This document shows, piece by piece, positions 55,236-63,697 of a DNA stretch of 64,000 nucleotides (positions are counted from its first letter, which is position 1; each line of letters begins with the position of its first letter). The stretch is from NCBI GenBank assembly GCA_963695975.1, contig CAVOIB010000009.1, positions 62,001-126,000 on the forward strand, read 5' to 3'. The DNA comes from JBBQVZ01 sp963695975 (GTDB lineage: Bacteria > Actinomycetota > UBA4738 > HRBIN12). The position numbers and the translations under genes were made by a program. The notes below the pieces were generated by a model. That model had not been told where the DNA came from and searched no databases. It was given only the letters and a program-made list of their open reading frames with translations.

Positions 55236-56225
55236 GTGACGGAGAAGGGAACCAAGACCCCACATATCGTGATCTCCGATCGCGAACCGGGGCTGCCGTA
55301 TTCGAAGGGACTCATGGCGTCCCAGGTCATGGTGACCGGACTCTCGCCGTTCCGCGCATATCAGGTTGCCGAGGAGATCGAGGATCGCCTCCGCGAACGC
55401 GGCGCCACGTCGCTCACGACCCATGAGCTGTCTGAGCTCGCGCTCGAGGTCCTCACCCACGTTGCCGGGGAGCGTTACGCGAAGAACTTCATTCGGTGGC
55501 GGGAGGTCGAGAAGCTGGACGTTCCGATCGTGATCCTGATCGGGGGCGCGACGGGTGTGGGCAAGTCGACGATCGCGACGCAGCTCGCCGCGCGTCTGGG
55601 GATCGTCCGGTTTGTCGCAACCGACGCGATCCGCGAGGTCATGCGATCGATGTTCTCCCCGGAGCTGATGCCCACGTTGCACACGTCCTCGTTCGAAGCG
55701 GACGCGGCGCTCCGTGAGCCACCCACGCGCGAGGTCGATCCGCTCATCGTCGGGTTCCGTGAGCAGACGGCGGCGGTCGCCGTCGGGATCCATGCCCTTA
55801 TCGAGCGCGCCGCTCTCGAGGGGACGAGCATCATCATCGAGGGCGCGCATGTGGTGCCCGGTTTCTTCGACCTGGAGGCCTTCGCCGGGCGGATCCTCGC
55901 CGTCCCGTTCGTGATCTCCGTCGATGACGAGGAGCGCCACCGCTCGCATTTCGGCGCGCGTGAAGACTCGATCGCGGCGCGGCCGGCGCAGCGCTATGCC
56001 GCCGGGTTCGCGAACATCCGTCGGTTGCAGGCGTACGTGAAGAGCCAGGCGCTCGCGCACGACGTGCCCGTGATCCCCAATTACGGGTTCGATCAATCGA
56101 TCGCCGCGGTGATCGACCTGGTGATGGAACGGGCCATGGCGCGTGCCGACGAGGTCGCCGAGCAGGTCTCGTTCGTCGAACCGTCCGAGCCCGTGAAGGC
56201 CGCGGCGGAAGGACCCACGATTTGA
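55236..56225 (+). CDS. 2-phosphoglycerate kinase homologue with ATP-cone
   Basis: The 329-residue protein has an N-terminal ATP-cone (residues 10-90, SDREPGLPYSKGLMASQVMV) and a P-loop kinase domain with GGATGVGKST (K110), VATDAIREVMRSMF and IIIEGAHVVPGFF. This order is that of 2-phosphoglycerate kinases, which form 2,3-diphosphoglycerate from 2-phosphoglycerate and ATP. The ATP-cone suggests control by adenine nucleotides. It follows the cDPG synthetase gene, and its stop overlaps the TTG start of the aldolase (TTGA). Confidence 0.85.
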   Translation: MTEKGTKTPHIVISDREPGLPYSKGLMASQVMVTGLSPFRAYQVAEEIEDRLRERGATSLTTHELSELALEVLTHVAGERYAKNFIRWREVEKLDVPIVILIGGATGVGKSTIATQLAARLGIVRFVATDAIREVMRSMFSPELMPTLHTSSFEADAALREPPTREVDPLIVGFREQTAAVAVGIHALIERAALEGTSIIIEGAHVVPGFFDLEAFAGRILAVPFVISVDDEERHRSHFGAREDSIAARPAQRYAAGFANIRRLQAYVKSQALAHDVPVIPNYGFDQSIAAVIDLVMERAMARADEVAEQVSFVEPSEPVKAAAEGPTI

Positions 56226-56884
56226 GGCTGTTCCTCGACACCGCGAGCATCGACGAGATCCGCGAGATCGATCGCTGGGGCGTGCTCAAGGGCGTCACGA
56301 CGAATCCGTCCTTGGTGGCGAAGGAGAACGAGGATCCGGACGCCGTCTGGAAGCTGATCCTCGACGAGGTCAACGGCGACATCTCCCTCGAGACCATCGC
56401 ACCCGAGGCCGACGCGATGTACGAGGAGGGTGTCCGGCTCGCCGAGAAGTCGCCGAAGGTGGTCGTGAAGGTGCCGATGACGCCCGACGGGCTTCAGTGC
56501 GGCAAGCGACTGACCGATGATGGGATCCGGGTCAACGTCACGCTGGTGTTCTCACCCGCGCAGGCGATCCTCGCGGCCGAGATCGGCGCGTACATCGTTT
56601 CCCCGTTCCTCGGCCGCCTCGATGACGTCGGGAGCGACGGCATGTACCTGCTCCGGCAGATCTGCGAGGTCTATCAGATGCAGGGGTACGAGACGAATGT
56701 CCTGGCCGCCTCGCTGCGGCATCCGATGCACGTGATCGATGCGGCCCTGGCGGGCGCCGACATCGCGACGATGCCCTACGACGTGTTCACCAAGCTGGTG
56801 AAGCACCCGCTGACCGACAGCGGCCTCGAGAAGTTCCAGGCCGATTGGACCACGCTCCAGAACGAGTTGAAGGGAGAGGCATAG
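56222..56884 (+). CDS. Transaldolase-like / fructose-6-phosphate aldolase
   Basis: The 220-residue protein is of the small transaldolase (TalC/FSA/MipB) group: FLDTASIDEIREI, GVTTNPSLVAKEN, the Schiff-base Lys83 in VVVKVPMTPDGL, VNVTLVFSPAQAILAA, SPFLGRLDDVG and TNVLAASLRHPMHV. It moves a dihydroxyacetone unit or cleaves fructose 6-phosphate; the true activity cannot be told from sequence. It is coupled to the kinase gene and lies four bases before rho. Confidence 0.9.
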   Translation: MRLFLDTASIDEIREIDRWGVLKGVTTNPSLVAKENEDPDAVWKLILDEVNGDISLETIAPEADAMYEEGVRLAEKSPKVVVKVPMTPDGLQCGKRLTDDGIRVNVTLVFSPAQAILAAEIGAYIVSPFLGRLDDVGSDGMYLLRQICEVYQMQGYETNVLAASLRHPMHVIDAALAGADIATMPYDVFTKLVKHPLTDSGLEKFQADWTTLQNELKGEA

Positions 56885-56888
56885 CCTC

Positions 56889-58505
56889 ATGGATACGACG
56901 ACGGACCGCAGCGTCCTCGAGGGGAAATTGATCCCCGAGTTGCAGGAGATCGCGCAGGGCATGGGCATCGAAGGCGCTCAGAAGCTGCGCAAGGCCGGGC
57001 TCATCGACGCGATCGTGTCGAACACGGGCGGGTCGCCCGAATCGTCCGCGACGACCGGGGGGTCTGCCGATCCGCAAGCAGCTGGGACCGAGACCTCCAT
57101 ACCGTCCAACGGCGAGGCGAGGACGGACGACCGCCCGCGGGCAAGCCGCCCTGGTGACGACCGTCCCCGCGACGACCGCTCGCGCGACGACCGGCCCCGC
57201 GACGACCGTCCGCGGGATCAGCGTCCCGAGGGAGACCGTCCGCAGGGCGAGCGCACGGACGGTCGCGACGACGGCCAAGGGGGCGGTCGCGAGCGTCGCG
57301 CTCGACCCTCGCGAGAGGACCGGCGTCGGATCCGCGAGGAGCGCCGGCTCCGCGAAGAGGCGGAGCGAGCGGAGGAACTGCAGAACGCCCCCGTCCTGAC
57401 CGGCCTGCTCGACATCCTGCCCGAGGGTTACGGGTTCTTGCGAACCTCGGGATATCTGCCCGGGCCCGAGGACATCTACGTGTCGCTCTCTCAGGTTCGG
57501 CGGTTCTCGCTGCGCAAGGGCGACACCGTCGCCGGCAAGGTTCGGCGGCCGAAGGACAATGAGAAGTACTTCGCGCTGCTCGAACTGGACAGCGTGAACG
57601 GCATGGACGTCGAGGCCGCAAGGACACGTCCGAACTTCGACAAGCTCACGCCGCTCTTCCCGGACGAGCGTTTCCGGTTGGAAGGCGGCCCGCTCGAGGT
57701 TGCGCAGCGGATCATCGACATGGTTGCCCCGATCGGGAAGGGCCAGCGAGGCATGGTGGTCTCGCCCCCCAAGGCGGGCAAGACGACGATCCTGAAGCAG
57801 ATCGCGAACGGCATCATCAATTCGAGCCCGGACACCCACGTGATCGTGCTGCTCGTGGACGAGCGTCCCGAGGAGGTCACGGACTGGCAGCGGACGGTGC
57901 AGGCCGCCGAGGTGGTGTATTCGACGTTCGACAAGCCTGCGGACCAGCACATCCAGGTGACCGAGCTCGTCTTGGAGCGCGCCCGCCGTCTTGCCGAGAT
58001 GGGTCAGGACGTTGCGATCCTGCTCGACTCGGTGACGCGCCTCGCCCGTGCCTACAACCTGGCAGCGCCGGCCTCCGGCAAGATCCTCTCGGGCGGCGTG
58101 GACTCCACCGCGCTCTACCCGCCGAAGCGGTTCTTCGGCGCGGCGCGCAACATCGAGGAGGGTGGGTCGCTCACGATCATCGCGAGCGCGCTGGTCGAGA
58201 CCGGATCTCGCATGGACGAGGTCATCTTCGAGGAATTCAAGGGCACCGGGAACATGGAGCTGCGACTGGATCGTTCGCTAGCAGAGAAGCGGCTGTTCCC
58301 GGCGATCAACGTCGACGCATCCGGCACTCGCAAGGAGGAGCTCCTGATGCCGCCGGAGGAGCTTGCGCTCGTCGTGAAGCTCCGCCGGGTGCTCCATGCA
58401 CTAGAGCCGGGGGCGGCGCTCGAGCTACTGACCGACAAGATCCGCGCGACGAAGTCGAACGAGCAGTTCCTGAAGGAGATCGCGAAGGCGCCCTCCGGCA
58501 ACTAG
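56889..58505 (+). CDS. rho: Transcription termination factor Rho
   Basis: The 538-residue hexameric RNA helicase has the N-terminal Rho_N helices (LEGKLIPELQEIAQGMGIEG), an inserted Arg/Asp-rich low-complexity region (about 75-165) containing five-residue DDRPR repeats, the cold-shock RNA domain (LLDILPEGYGFLRTSGYLPG), Walker A SPPKAGKTTILKQI, Walker B VIVLLVDERPEEV and the catalytic C-terminal part with KGTGNMELRLDR. The long insertion is typical of high-GC actinobacterial Rho and accounts for the extra ~120 residues over E. coli Rho. Confidence 0.97.
   Translation: MDTTTDRSVLEGKLIPELQEIAQGMGIEGAQKLRKAGLIDAIVSNTGGSPESSATTGGSADPQAAGTETSIPSNGEARTDDRPRASRPGDDRPRDDRSRDDRPRDDRPRDQRPEGDRPQGERTDGRDDGQGGGRERRARPSREDRRRIREERRLREEAERAEELQNAPVLTGLLDILPEGYGFLRTSGYLPGPEDIYVSLSQVRRFSLRKGDTVAGKVRRPKDNEKYFALLELDSVNGMDVEAARTRPNFDKLTPLFPDERFRLEGGPLEVAQRIIDMVAPIGKGQRGMVVSPPKAGKTTILKQIANGIINSSPDTHVIVLLVDERPEEVTDWQRTVQAAEVVYSTFDKPADQHIQVTELVLERARRLAEMGQDVAILLDSVTRLARAYNLAAPASGKILSGGVDSTALYPPKRFFGAARNIEEGGSLTIIASALVETGSRMDEVIFEEFKGTGNMELRLDRSLAEKRLFPAINVDASGTRKEELLMPPEELALVVKLRRVLHALEPGAALELLTDKIRATKSNEQFLKEIAKAPSGN
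57156..57215 (+). repeat. 15-bp tandem repeat in rho
   Basis: Four units of GACGACCG(T/C/G)CCCCGC type encode DDRPR, DDRSR, DDRPR and DDRPR in the disordered Rho insertion. Confidence 0.85.
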
Positions 58506-58534
58506 TAGGCTGGCGCGCCCGAGAGGAGTGCGAC

Positions 58535-58753
58535 ATGAAGCAGGGTATCCATCCCGACTACCAGATCGCGAACGTGCATTGCTCCTGTGGCAACACGTTC
58601 CAGACGCGGTCGACGGTGAGCGAGATCCGCTCCGACATCTGCTCGAATTGCCATCCGTTCTACACGGGCAAACAGAAGCTGATGGATGCGGGCGGACGCG
58701 TCGAGCGGTTCCAGCGTCGGTACGCGAAGACCCAGCAAGGCTCCACCCGCTGA
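58535..58753 (+). CDS. rpmE: Ribosomal protein L31
   Basis: The 72-residue zinc-type L31 has C16, C18, C36 and C39 (VHCSCGN, ICSNCHPFYTGKQ), so it is the zinc-binding form rather than the zinc-independent paralogue. GAGAGGAG lies six bases before the ATG. Its place after rho is a widespread order in bacteria. Confidence 0.97.
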   Translation: MKQGIHPDYQIANVHCSCGNTFQTRSTVSEIRSDICSNCHPFYTGKQKLMDAGGRVERFQRRYAKTQQGSTR

Positions 58754-58769
58754 GCTCGCCTCGCGATCC

Positions 58770-59678
58770 GTGAGCGATCGCCCGCCCGCGCCCGCGGCCT
58801 CCCACCTCTACGGCGGGCAAGCCGTCGTCGAGGGCGTGATGATGCGCGGAGCGGATCACTGGGCGGTCGCGGTACGCAAGCCCGACGGGGATATCCACGT
58901 CGAATCGCACGACATCGACTCGGTCGCCAGGCGGCACCCGGTGTTCGCCAAGCCGTTCCTGCGGGGCGTGATCGTGTTGGGCCAATCGCTCGCCATCGGC
59001 ACCCGCGCCCTCCTGATCGCGACGAACATGTCGATGGAGGAGGACGATCAGCTGACCTCGCGCCAGGTGGGACTCGCGCTCGTCCTCGCGTTGGTCGCGT
59101 TCATGGCCGTCTTCGTCTTGGGGCCCACGATCCTGTTCGCCTGGGTCCAGGACCGTGTCGGCGGAGGCCTGCTGACGAACGTCCTCGAAGGCCTCTTCAG
59201 GGTCGGGCTGTTCGTGGGCTACCTTTGGCTGATCAGCCGGACGAAGGACATCCATCGAGTGTTCGAGTATCACGGTGCCGAGCACAAGACGATCGCCGCC
59301 TACGAGCACGGAGAGCAGCTCGACGCGGAGCACGTCGAACGGTACTCGACGCTCCACGTCCGCTGCGGAACGAACTTCCTGATCATCGTCATGATCATCA
59401 CGATCTTCGTCTTCACCTTGTTCGGGACACCGGGCATCTGGTGGCGCATCGGCTCCCGGGTCATCGCTATCCCGGTGATCGCCGGCGTCGCCTACGAGGC
59501 GCTCCGGTTGGGAGCGAAGTTCCACGGGTCGGCGCTGATGCGCGCGGTGATGGCCCCCGGGCTCTGGCTTCAACGCATCACGACCCAACCTCCCGATCGA
59601 GGCCAGATCCAGGTGGCCATCGCCTCGTTCGGCGAGGTACTGCGGCGCGAGGCGGAAGCCGCCGGAACCTCCAGTTAG
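58770..59678 (+). CDS. DUF1385 family membrane protein
   Basis: The 302-residue protein has the DUF1385 opening LYGGQAVVEGVMMRGADHWA, two membrane segments near 100-145, FEYHGAEHKTIAAYEHGE with conserved histidines, and two more hydrophobic segments near 215-255. Function is unknown. It sits between rpmE and prfA as in many actinobacteria and Firmicutes. GTG 58770 is chosen as the nearest start before the conserved region; no strong ribosome binding site is seen. Confidence 0.9.
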   Translation: MSDRPPAPAASHLYGGQAVVEGVMMRGADHWAVAVRKPDGDIHVESHDIDSVARRHPVFAKPFLRGVIVLGQSLAIGTRALLIATNMSMEEDDQLTSRQVGLALVLALVAFMAVFVLGPTILFAWVQDRVGGGLLTNVLEGLFRVGLFVGYLWLISRTKDIHRVFEYHGAEHKTIAAYEHGEQLDAEHVERYSTLHVRCGTNFLIIVMIITIFVFTLFGTPGIWWRIGSRVIAIPVIAGVAYEALRLGAKFHGSALMRAVMAPGLWLQRITTQPPDRGQIQVAIASFGEVLRREAEAAGTSS

Positions 59679-59779
59679 CGGTCTGACCCGCCGAACCCCA
59701 CTTCCGAGGGTCGTTGCATCGACCCTGTTCTCGCTCGAAGATTGGGTCCGTTCCCAGACCATCTCGGGAGGTTGTCGCC

Positions 59780-60505
59780 ATGGGCACCGATATCGATCTG
59801 CCGTTCCTGCCGAGCGCCGCGCAGATCCGCCGTCGCGAGTTCGCCTCGGTTCGGCGCGGGTACGACCCCGATCAGGTTCGTGACTACCTCACGCAGGTCG
59901 CCGAGCAGGTCGACAACCTCGAGGGTCAGCTCCGCGAGGCCCGCCTCGAGGAGGGTGGCTCCGCCGGACCTCCCCCGGGACCGCCTCCCTCCGAGGATCC
60001 GTACGAGCGGCTCTCGAAGCGGCTCACCGCTCTTCTCGCGACCGCGGACCAGGAGGCCGAGGGCATCCTGACGGAAGCCCGCGCCGACGCCGCGCGCATG
60101 TTGGAGGAAGCCAGGACCGAGGCCGACCGGATCCGGGTCGACGCGCAGGCTCACGCGGAGGAGGTTCGCCAGGAGAGCAACGAGCTCCTCGAGAAGGCCA
60201 AGGAGGAGTCGGACCGCGTGCTGGTCGGGCTCTCCGCTCGCCGGCAGGACATGGTCCAGCACCTTCAGGACATGCAGGATCGGCTCCTCGGAGTCGCGAA
60301 GGAACTCGAGGTGGCGATCGGCGACCCGACGGCCGAGAAGACGAACGCGAAGCCGCCGGCGAAGGCTGCCGCGGCGGCATCGCCGGGAGATGTCGAGCGC
60401 GAGAGCGAGGACGCCGTCGACAGCCTGGAGGGCATGTTGGGGGACGGCTTGGATCTTCCGGACCTCCCGCCGATCGAATTCGACTTCGACGACGAGGAGG
60501 AGTAG
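59780..60505 (+). CDS. DivIVA domain-containing protein
   Basis: The 241-residue protein starts with a DivIVA-like domain (IRRREFASVRRGYDPDQVRD, then YLTQVAEQV), followed by a Pro-rich linker (GPPPGPPPSEDP), a long Ala/Glu-rich coiled coil (about 90-195) and an acidic tail PIEFDFDDEEE. DivIVA proteins bind curved membrane at poles and septa and organise growth. GGGAGG precedes the ATG. Which cell process it serves is not known. Confidence 0.85.
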   Translation: MGTDIDLPFLPSAAQIRRREFASVRRGYDPDQVRDYLTQVAEQVDNLEGQLREARLEEGGSAGPPPGPPPSEDPYERLSKRLTALLATADQEAEGILTEARADAARMLEEARTEADRIRVDAQAHAEEVRQESNELLEKAKEESDRVLVGLSARRQDMVQHLQDMQDRLLGVAKELEVAIGDPTAEKTNAKPPAKAAAAASPGDVERESEDAVDSLEGMLGDGLDLPDLPPIEFDFDDEEE

Positions 60506-60540
60506 CGCGCCGCGCGCGCCTGCGCGCTCCGTCCGTCCGG

Positions 60541-60546
60541 GATAAT
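60541..60546 (+). promoter_or_regulatory. -10 GATAAT, leaderless start of prfA
   Basis: GATAAT matches TATAAT at five of six positions and ends six bases before ATG 60553; no ribosome binding site lies between. Confidence 0.5.
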
Positions 60547-60552
60547 CGGAGC

Positions 60553-61638
60553 ATGGCCTCTTCGTTCGACGACCGCCTCGCCGAGATCGCCGCGCGCTAC
60601 GACTCCGTCTCGGCGGAGCTTGCCTCTCCCGAGGTTGCTGGCGACCAGGAGCGGATGCGGACGCTGGGAAGGACGTTCTCGGAGCTCTCCGAGATCGTGC
60701 AGCCCTATCGCGAGTACCTCGCGGCGCGTCGCCAGGGCGAAGAGGCTCGCGACATGGCGAAGGTCGAGTCCGAGCCTGAGATGGCCGCGTTCCTGCAAGA
60801 CGAGGCGGACCATGCCGAGGCGAAGGTCGAGGATCTCCGCGGCCGGCTCGAGCGCCTGCTGGTCCCGAAGGATCCCAACGACGGGAAGGATGTGATCGTC
60901 GAGATCCGCGCTGGTGCCGGCGGGCAGGAGGCGGCCCTGTGGGCCGGGGAGCTGTTCGAGATGTACCGGCGCCTCGCCGAACGGCACCGCTGGAAGGTCG
61001 AGGTGCTGTCCGCGTCGGAGGCAGAGGTGGGCGGCTTCAAGGAAGTCGTGACCGAAGTGCGGGGCAAAGACGCGTTCACACGGCTGAAGCACGAATCCGG
61101 TGTGCATCGCGTGCAGCGAGTGCCCGTCACCGAGTCGTCGGGACGGATCCACACGTCCACCGCGACCGTAGCCGTGCTACCCGTGGCAGAGGACGTGGAG
61201 GTCGAGATCCGGCCGGAGGACATCCAGGTCGACGTCTACCGCTCGTCGGGGCCTGGCGGACAGAGCGTCAACACCACCGACTCGGCGGTGCGCATCGTTC
61301 ACAAACCGACCGGGATCAAGGTGGAGTGCCAGGAAGAGCGATCGCAGCTGCAGAACCGTGAGAAGGCCATGCGGTACCTCCGGGCGCGGTTGCTCCAGCG
61401 GGCGCAGGACGAGGCTCAGGCGAAGGAGGCCGCCGACCGCCGCTCCCAGGTGGGGACGGGCGAACGCGCGGAGAAGATCCGCACCTACAACTTCCCCGAG
61501 GGCCGCGTGACCGATCATCGGATCAAGCACACGTCGCATCAGCTGCAGGACGTCTTGGCGGGAGGCGAGGAGCTCGAAGCCTTCATCGACCTGCTCCGAT
61601 CCGCCGAGCGGAGCGAGCAGCTCGCCCGCTCGGGTTGA
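60553..61638 (+). CDS. prfA: Peptide chain release factor 1
   Basis: The 361-residue factor ends translation at UAA and UAG. It has the stop-codon tripeptide P191-V-T193 (usually PAT), the GGQ at 235-237 in SSGPGGQSVNTTDSAVRI and the typical RTYNFPEGRVTDHRI. The PrmC enzyme that methylates this GGQ glutamine is encoded next, 3 bp downstream. Confidence 0.97.
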   Translation: MASSFDDRLAEIAARYDSVSAELASPEVAGDQERMRTLGRTFSELSEIVQPYREYLAARRQGEEARDMAKVESEPEMAAFLQDEADHAEAKVEDLRGRLERLLVPKDPNDGKDVIVEIRAGAGGQEAALWAGELFEMYRRLAERHRWKVEVLSASEAEVGGFKEVVTEVRGKDAFTRLKHESGVHRVQRVPVTESSGRIHTSTATVAVLPVAEDVEVEIRPEDIQVDVYRSSGPGGQSVNTTDSAVRIVHKPTGIKVECQEERSQLQNREKAMRYLRARLLQRAQDEAQAKEAADRRSQVGTGERAEKIRTYNFPEGRVTDHRIKHTSHQLQDVLAGGEELEAFIDLLRSAERSEQLARSG

Positions 61639-61641
61639 GGC

Positions 61642-62478
61642 ATGCGTCCCGCCCTGGTCGTCCGCCGAGCTGCCGACTACCTCGCGCGCCACGACGTCGC
61701 CAGTCCGCTGCTGACGGCCGAGACGTTGCTCAGGGATGTGCTCGTAACCGATCGGGTGGGGTTGTACACCCGGGAGGAGGGGCTCTCGGCAGCGGAGGCG
61801 CGCCGGTTCGGCCGGGCACTCTGCCGTCGGTGTGTGGGCGAGCCGACGCAGCACATCACGGGGGAGCAGGGCTTCCGACGGCTGATCCTGGAGGTCCGGC
61901 CAGGGGTGTTCGTCCCGCGGCCTGAGACCGAGGTGGTCGTCGACCAGGCCCTCGCGGCGATCGCCGGTCGTGCAGCCCCGATCGTGGTTGACGTCGGCAC
62001 GGGGTCGGGCGCGATCGCACTCGCGGTTCGCGATGAACGCCCAGACGCGCGCGTGATCGCTATCGACGTGTCGCTCGAGGCCGTGTCGCTCACGAAGGCG
62101 AACGCCGAGCGCCTAGCGCTCCCGATCGAGGTCCTCGAGGGCGATCTCCTCGAGCCGTTACCGGGCTCGATCCGCGGTCAGGTCGACCTCGTGATCAGCA
62201 ATCCCCCTTACGTTACCGAGCGAGCGCTCGCGTCGCTGTCGCGTGAGGTCCTCGCCGACCCACTCGCCGCGCTGATCGGCAGCGTTTACGTGTACGAACG
62301 GCTGTTCGCGCAAGCGAGGGACGCGCTTCGTGCCGGCGCCGCCGTCGTGGTGGAGATCGAGGAGACCCGAGGTGAGGAGATCCGCGACGTGGCCTCCGCG
62401 GCCGGCTTCCTCGTCGTGGACGTCGCGCCGGATCTGAACGGTCGCGATCGCGTCCTGATCGCGCGGGTCCCCTCATGA
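61642..62478 (+). CDS. prmC: Release factor glutamine methyltransferase
   Basis: The 278-residue enzyme methylates the GGQ glutamine of release factors. It has the helical N-terminal domain, FVPRPETEVVVDQAL, motif I VVDVGTGSGAIALA and NPPY at 187-190. The C-terminal glycine-rich part is normal. It overlaps the next gene by four bases (ATGA). Confidence 0.95.
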   Translation: MRPALVVRRAADYLARHDVASPLLTAETLLRDVLVTDRVGLYTREEGLSAAEARRFGRALCRRCVGEPTQHITGEQGFRRLILEVRPGVFVPRPETEVVVDQALAAIAGRAAPIVVDVGTGSGAIALAVRDERPDARVIAIDVSLEAVSLTKANAERLALPIEVLEGDLLEPLPGSIRGQVDLVISNPPYVTERALASLSREVLADPLAALIGSVYVYERLFAQARDALRAGAAVVVEIEETRGEEIRDVASAAGFLVVDVAPDLNGRDRVLIARVPS

Positions 62479-63116
62479 CGGCCGTCGACGATGCCGCCGC
62501 CGCGGCCCGTCGAGGGGAGCTGATCGCTTTCCCGACGGATACGGTGTACGGGCTGGCTTGCCGGCCCGACGACCTCGCTGCGACGGATCGAACGTTCGAC
62601 GCCAAACGCCGCCCGAAGGACCTGACGCTGCCGGTGTTGGTTCCGTCGATCGCCTCAGCACGGGACGTTGCGGCCTTCGACGACCGCGCGGAACGATTGG
62701 CGCTCGCGTTCTGGCCGGGGACGCTTACCATCGTGCTGCCGCGCTCGACGGCGAGCGCCTCATGGGCGCTGGGTGGAACGGGTGACTCGATCGGGGTGCG
62801 CGTACCGGGACATCCGCTCGCGCTCGCGGTCCTTCGAGCGGCCGGGCCGCTCGCCGTCACCAGTGCGAACCGATCCGGCGAACCACCGGCGCGAACGTGC
62901 GAGGAGCTGTGCTCGACGTTCGGGGATCTTGTCTCCGTGTACCTCTGCCAGGACAGTCCCCTTGACGGCGACGCCTCAACGGTCGTCGATCTCGCGCATG
63001 GGCCGGCCCGCCTCTTGCGCGCCGGAGCGGTGACGTCGGCGCGCCTCGAGGACGTCTTGGGCTCCGAAGCGCCACTGTTAGACTCGCCCTCTCCGAAGGT
63101 GATGCCCTCTCGATGA
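62475..63116 (+). CDS. L-threonylcarbamoyladenylate synthase (Sua5/YwlC)
   Basis: The 213-residue protein has the YrdC/YwlC fold: AFPTDTVYGLACRP, KRRPKDLTLPVLV, FWPGTLTIVLPR, GVRVPGHPLALAVLRAAGPL and TSANRSGEPPA. It forms threonylcarbamoyl-AMP for the t6A37 modification of tRNA, using threonine, bicarbonate and ATP. It is the short form without the Sua5 C-terminal domain. Confidence 0.93.
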   Translation: MTAVDDAAAAARRGELIAFPTDTVYGLACRPDDLAATDRTFDAKRRPKDLTLPVLVPSIASARDVAAFDDRAERLALAFWPGTLTIVLPRSTASASWALGGTGDSIGVRVPGHPLALAVLRAAGPLAVTSANRSGEPPARTCEELCSTFGDLVSVYLCQDSPLDGDASTVVDLAHGPARLLRAGAVTSARLEDVLGSEAPLLDSPSPKVMPSR

Positions 63117-63697
63117 CCTCCATCCTCGTCGTCTGTACCGGGAACATCTGCCGCTCGCCGATGGCCGAGGGGCTGCTGCGCGTCGCGCTGGAGCGGCGGT
63201 TCGGCGTCGGTGCGCCGGACGTCTCGTCCGCGGGCACGACGGGACTCGAGGGGTACGAGGCGAGCCCGGAGGGTGTGGAGGCGGCCCGGGAGCTCGGGGC
63301 CGATATCGAGGGGCATGTCGCCCGCCGCCTCTCGACGGCGATGGCCGAGGAGGCCGATCTGCTGCTCTGTATGGCGAGCGAACACCGAGCGATCGTGGAG
63401 GCCGCCACGCCGTCGCTCGCCCCTCGCACGTTCACGTTGAAGGAGCTCGTGCGACTGCTCGAGTCGCTGCCCGTGCCCGATGGCGATCCGTTCGAGGTTC
63501 GTCTATCCGCTGCCGACGCGGCGCGCCAGGCCGGCGCCGTGCCTCCGTCGCAGGACGACGACATCGCGGACCCGCTGGGGCAGCCCTTGGAGGCCTACCG
63601 CGCGATCGCATGGGAGCTGGAGACGTGGATCGAGCGAGCGCTCGTGGGGCTCTACGGGCCCGTGACCTCCGAGGAAGCGGCCGCAGGAGGGGCGTGA
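63113..63697 (+). CDS. Low-molecular-weight protein tyrosine phosphatase
   Basis: The 194-residue protein has the P-loop C8-T-G-N-I-C-R14-S (CX5R) and, near the end, the ADPLGQPLEAYR segment carrying the general acid Asp. Relatives include YwlE, a protein-arginine phosphatase, for which the T-G-N-I/T-C pattern with Ile/Thr after Asn matters; the exact specificity is uncertain. ATG 63113 overlaps the preceding stop. Confidence 0.92.
   Translation: MTSILVVCTGNICRSPMAEGLLRVALERRFGVGAPDVSSAGTTGLEGYEASPEGVEAARELGADIEGHVARRLSTAMAEEADLLLCMASEHRAIVEAATPSLAPRTFTLKELVRLLESLPVPDGDPFEVRLSAADAARQAGAVPPSQDDDIADPLGQPLEAYRAIAWELETWIERALVGLYGPVTSEEAAAGGA

Noticed and set aside
54168..56096. Minus-strand open frame of about 640 codons over the cDPG genes
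   Set aside because: Antisense shadow; its protein is rich in Arg, Asp and His and has no domain, whereas the plus-strand genes have P-loops and an ATP-cone.
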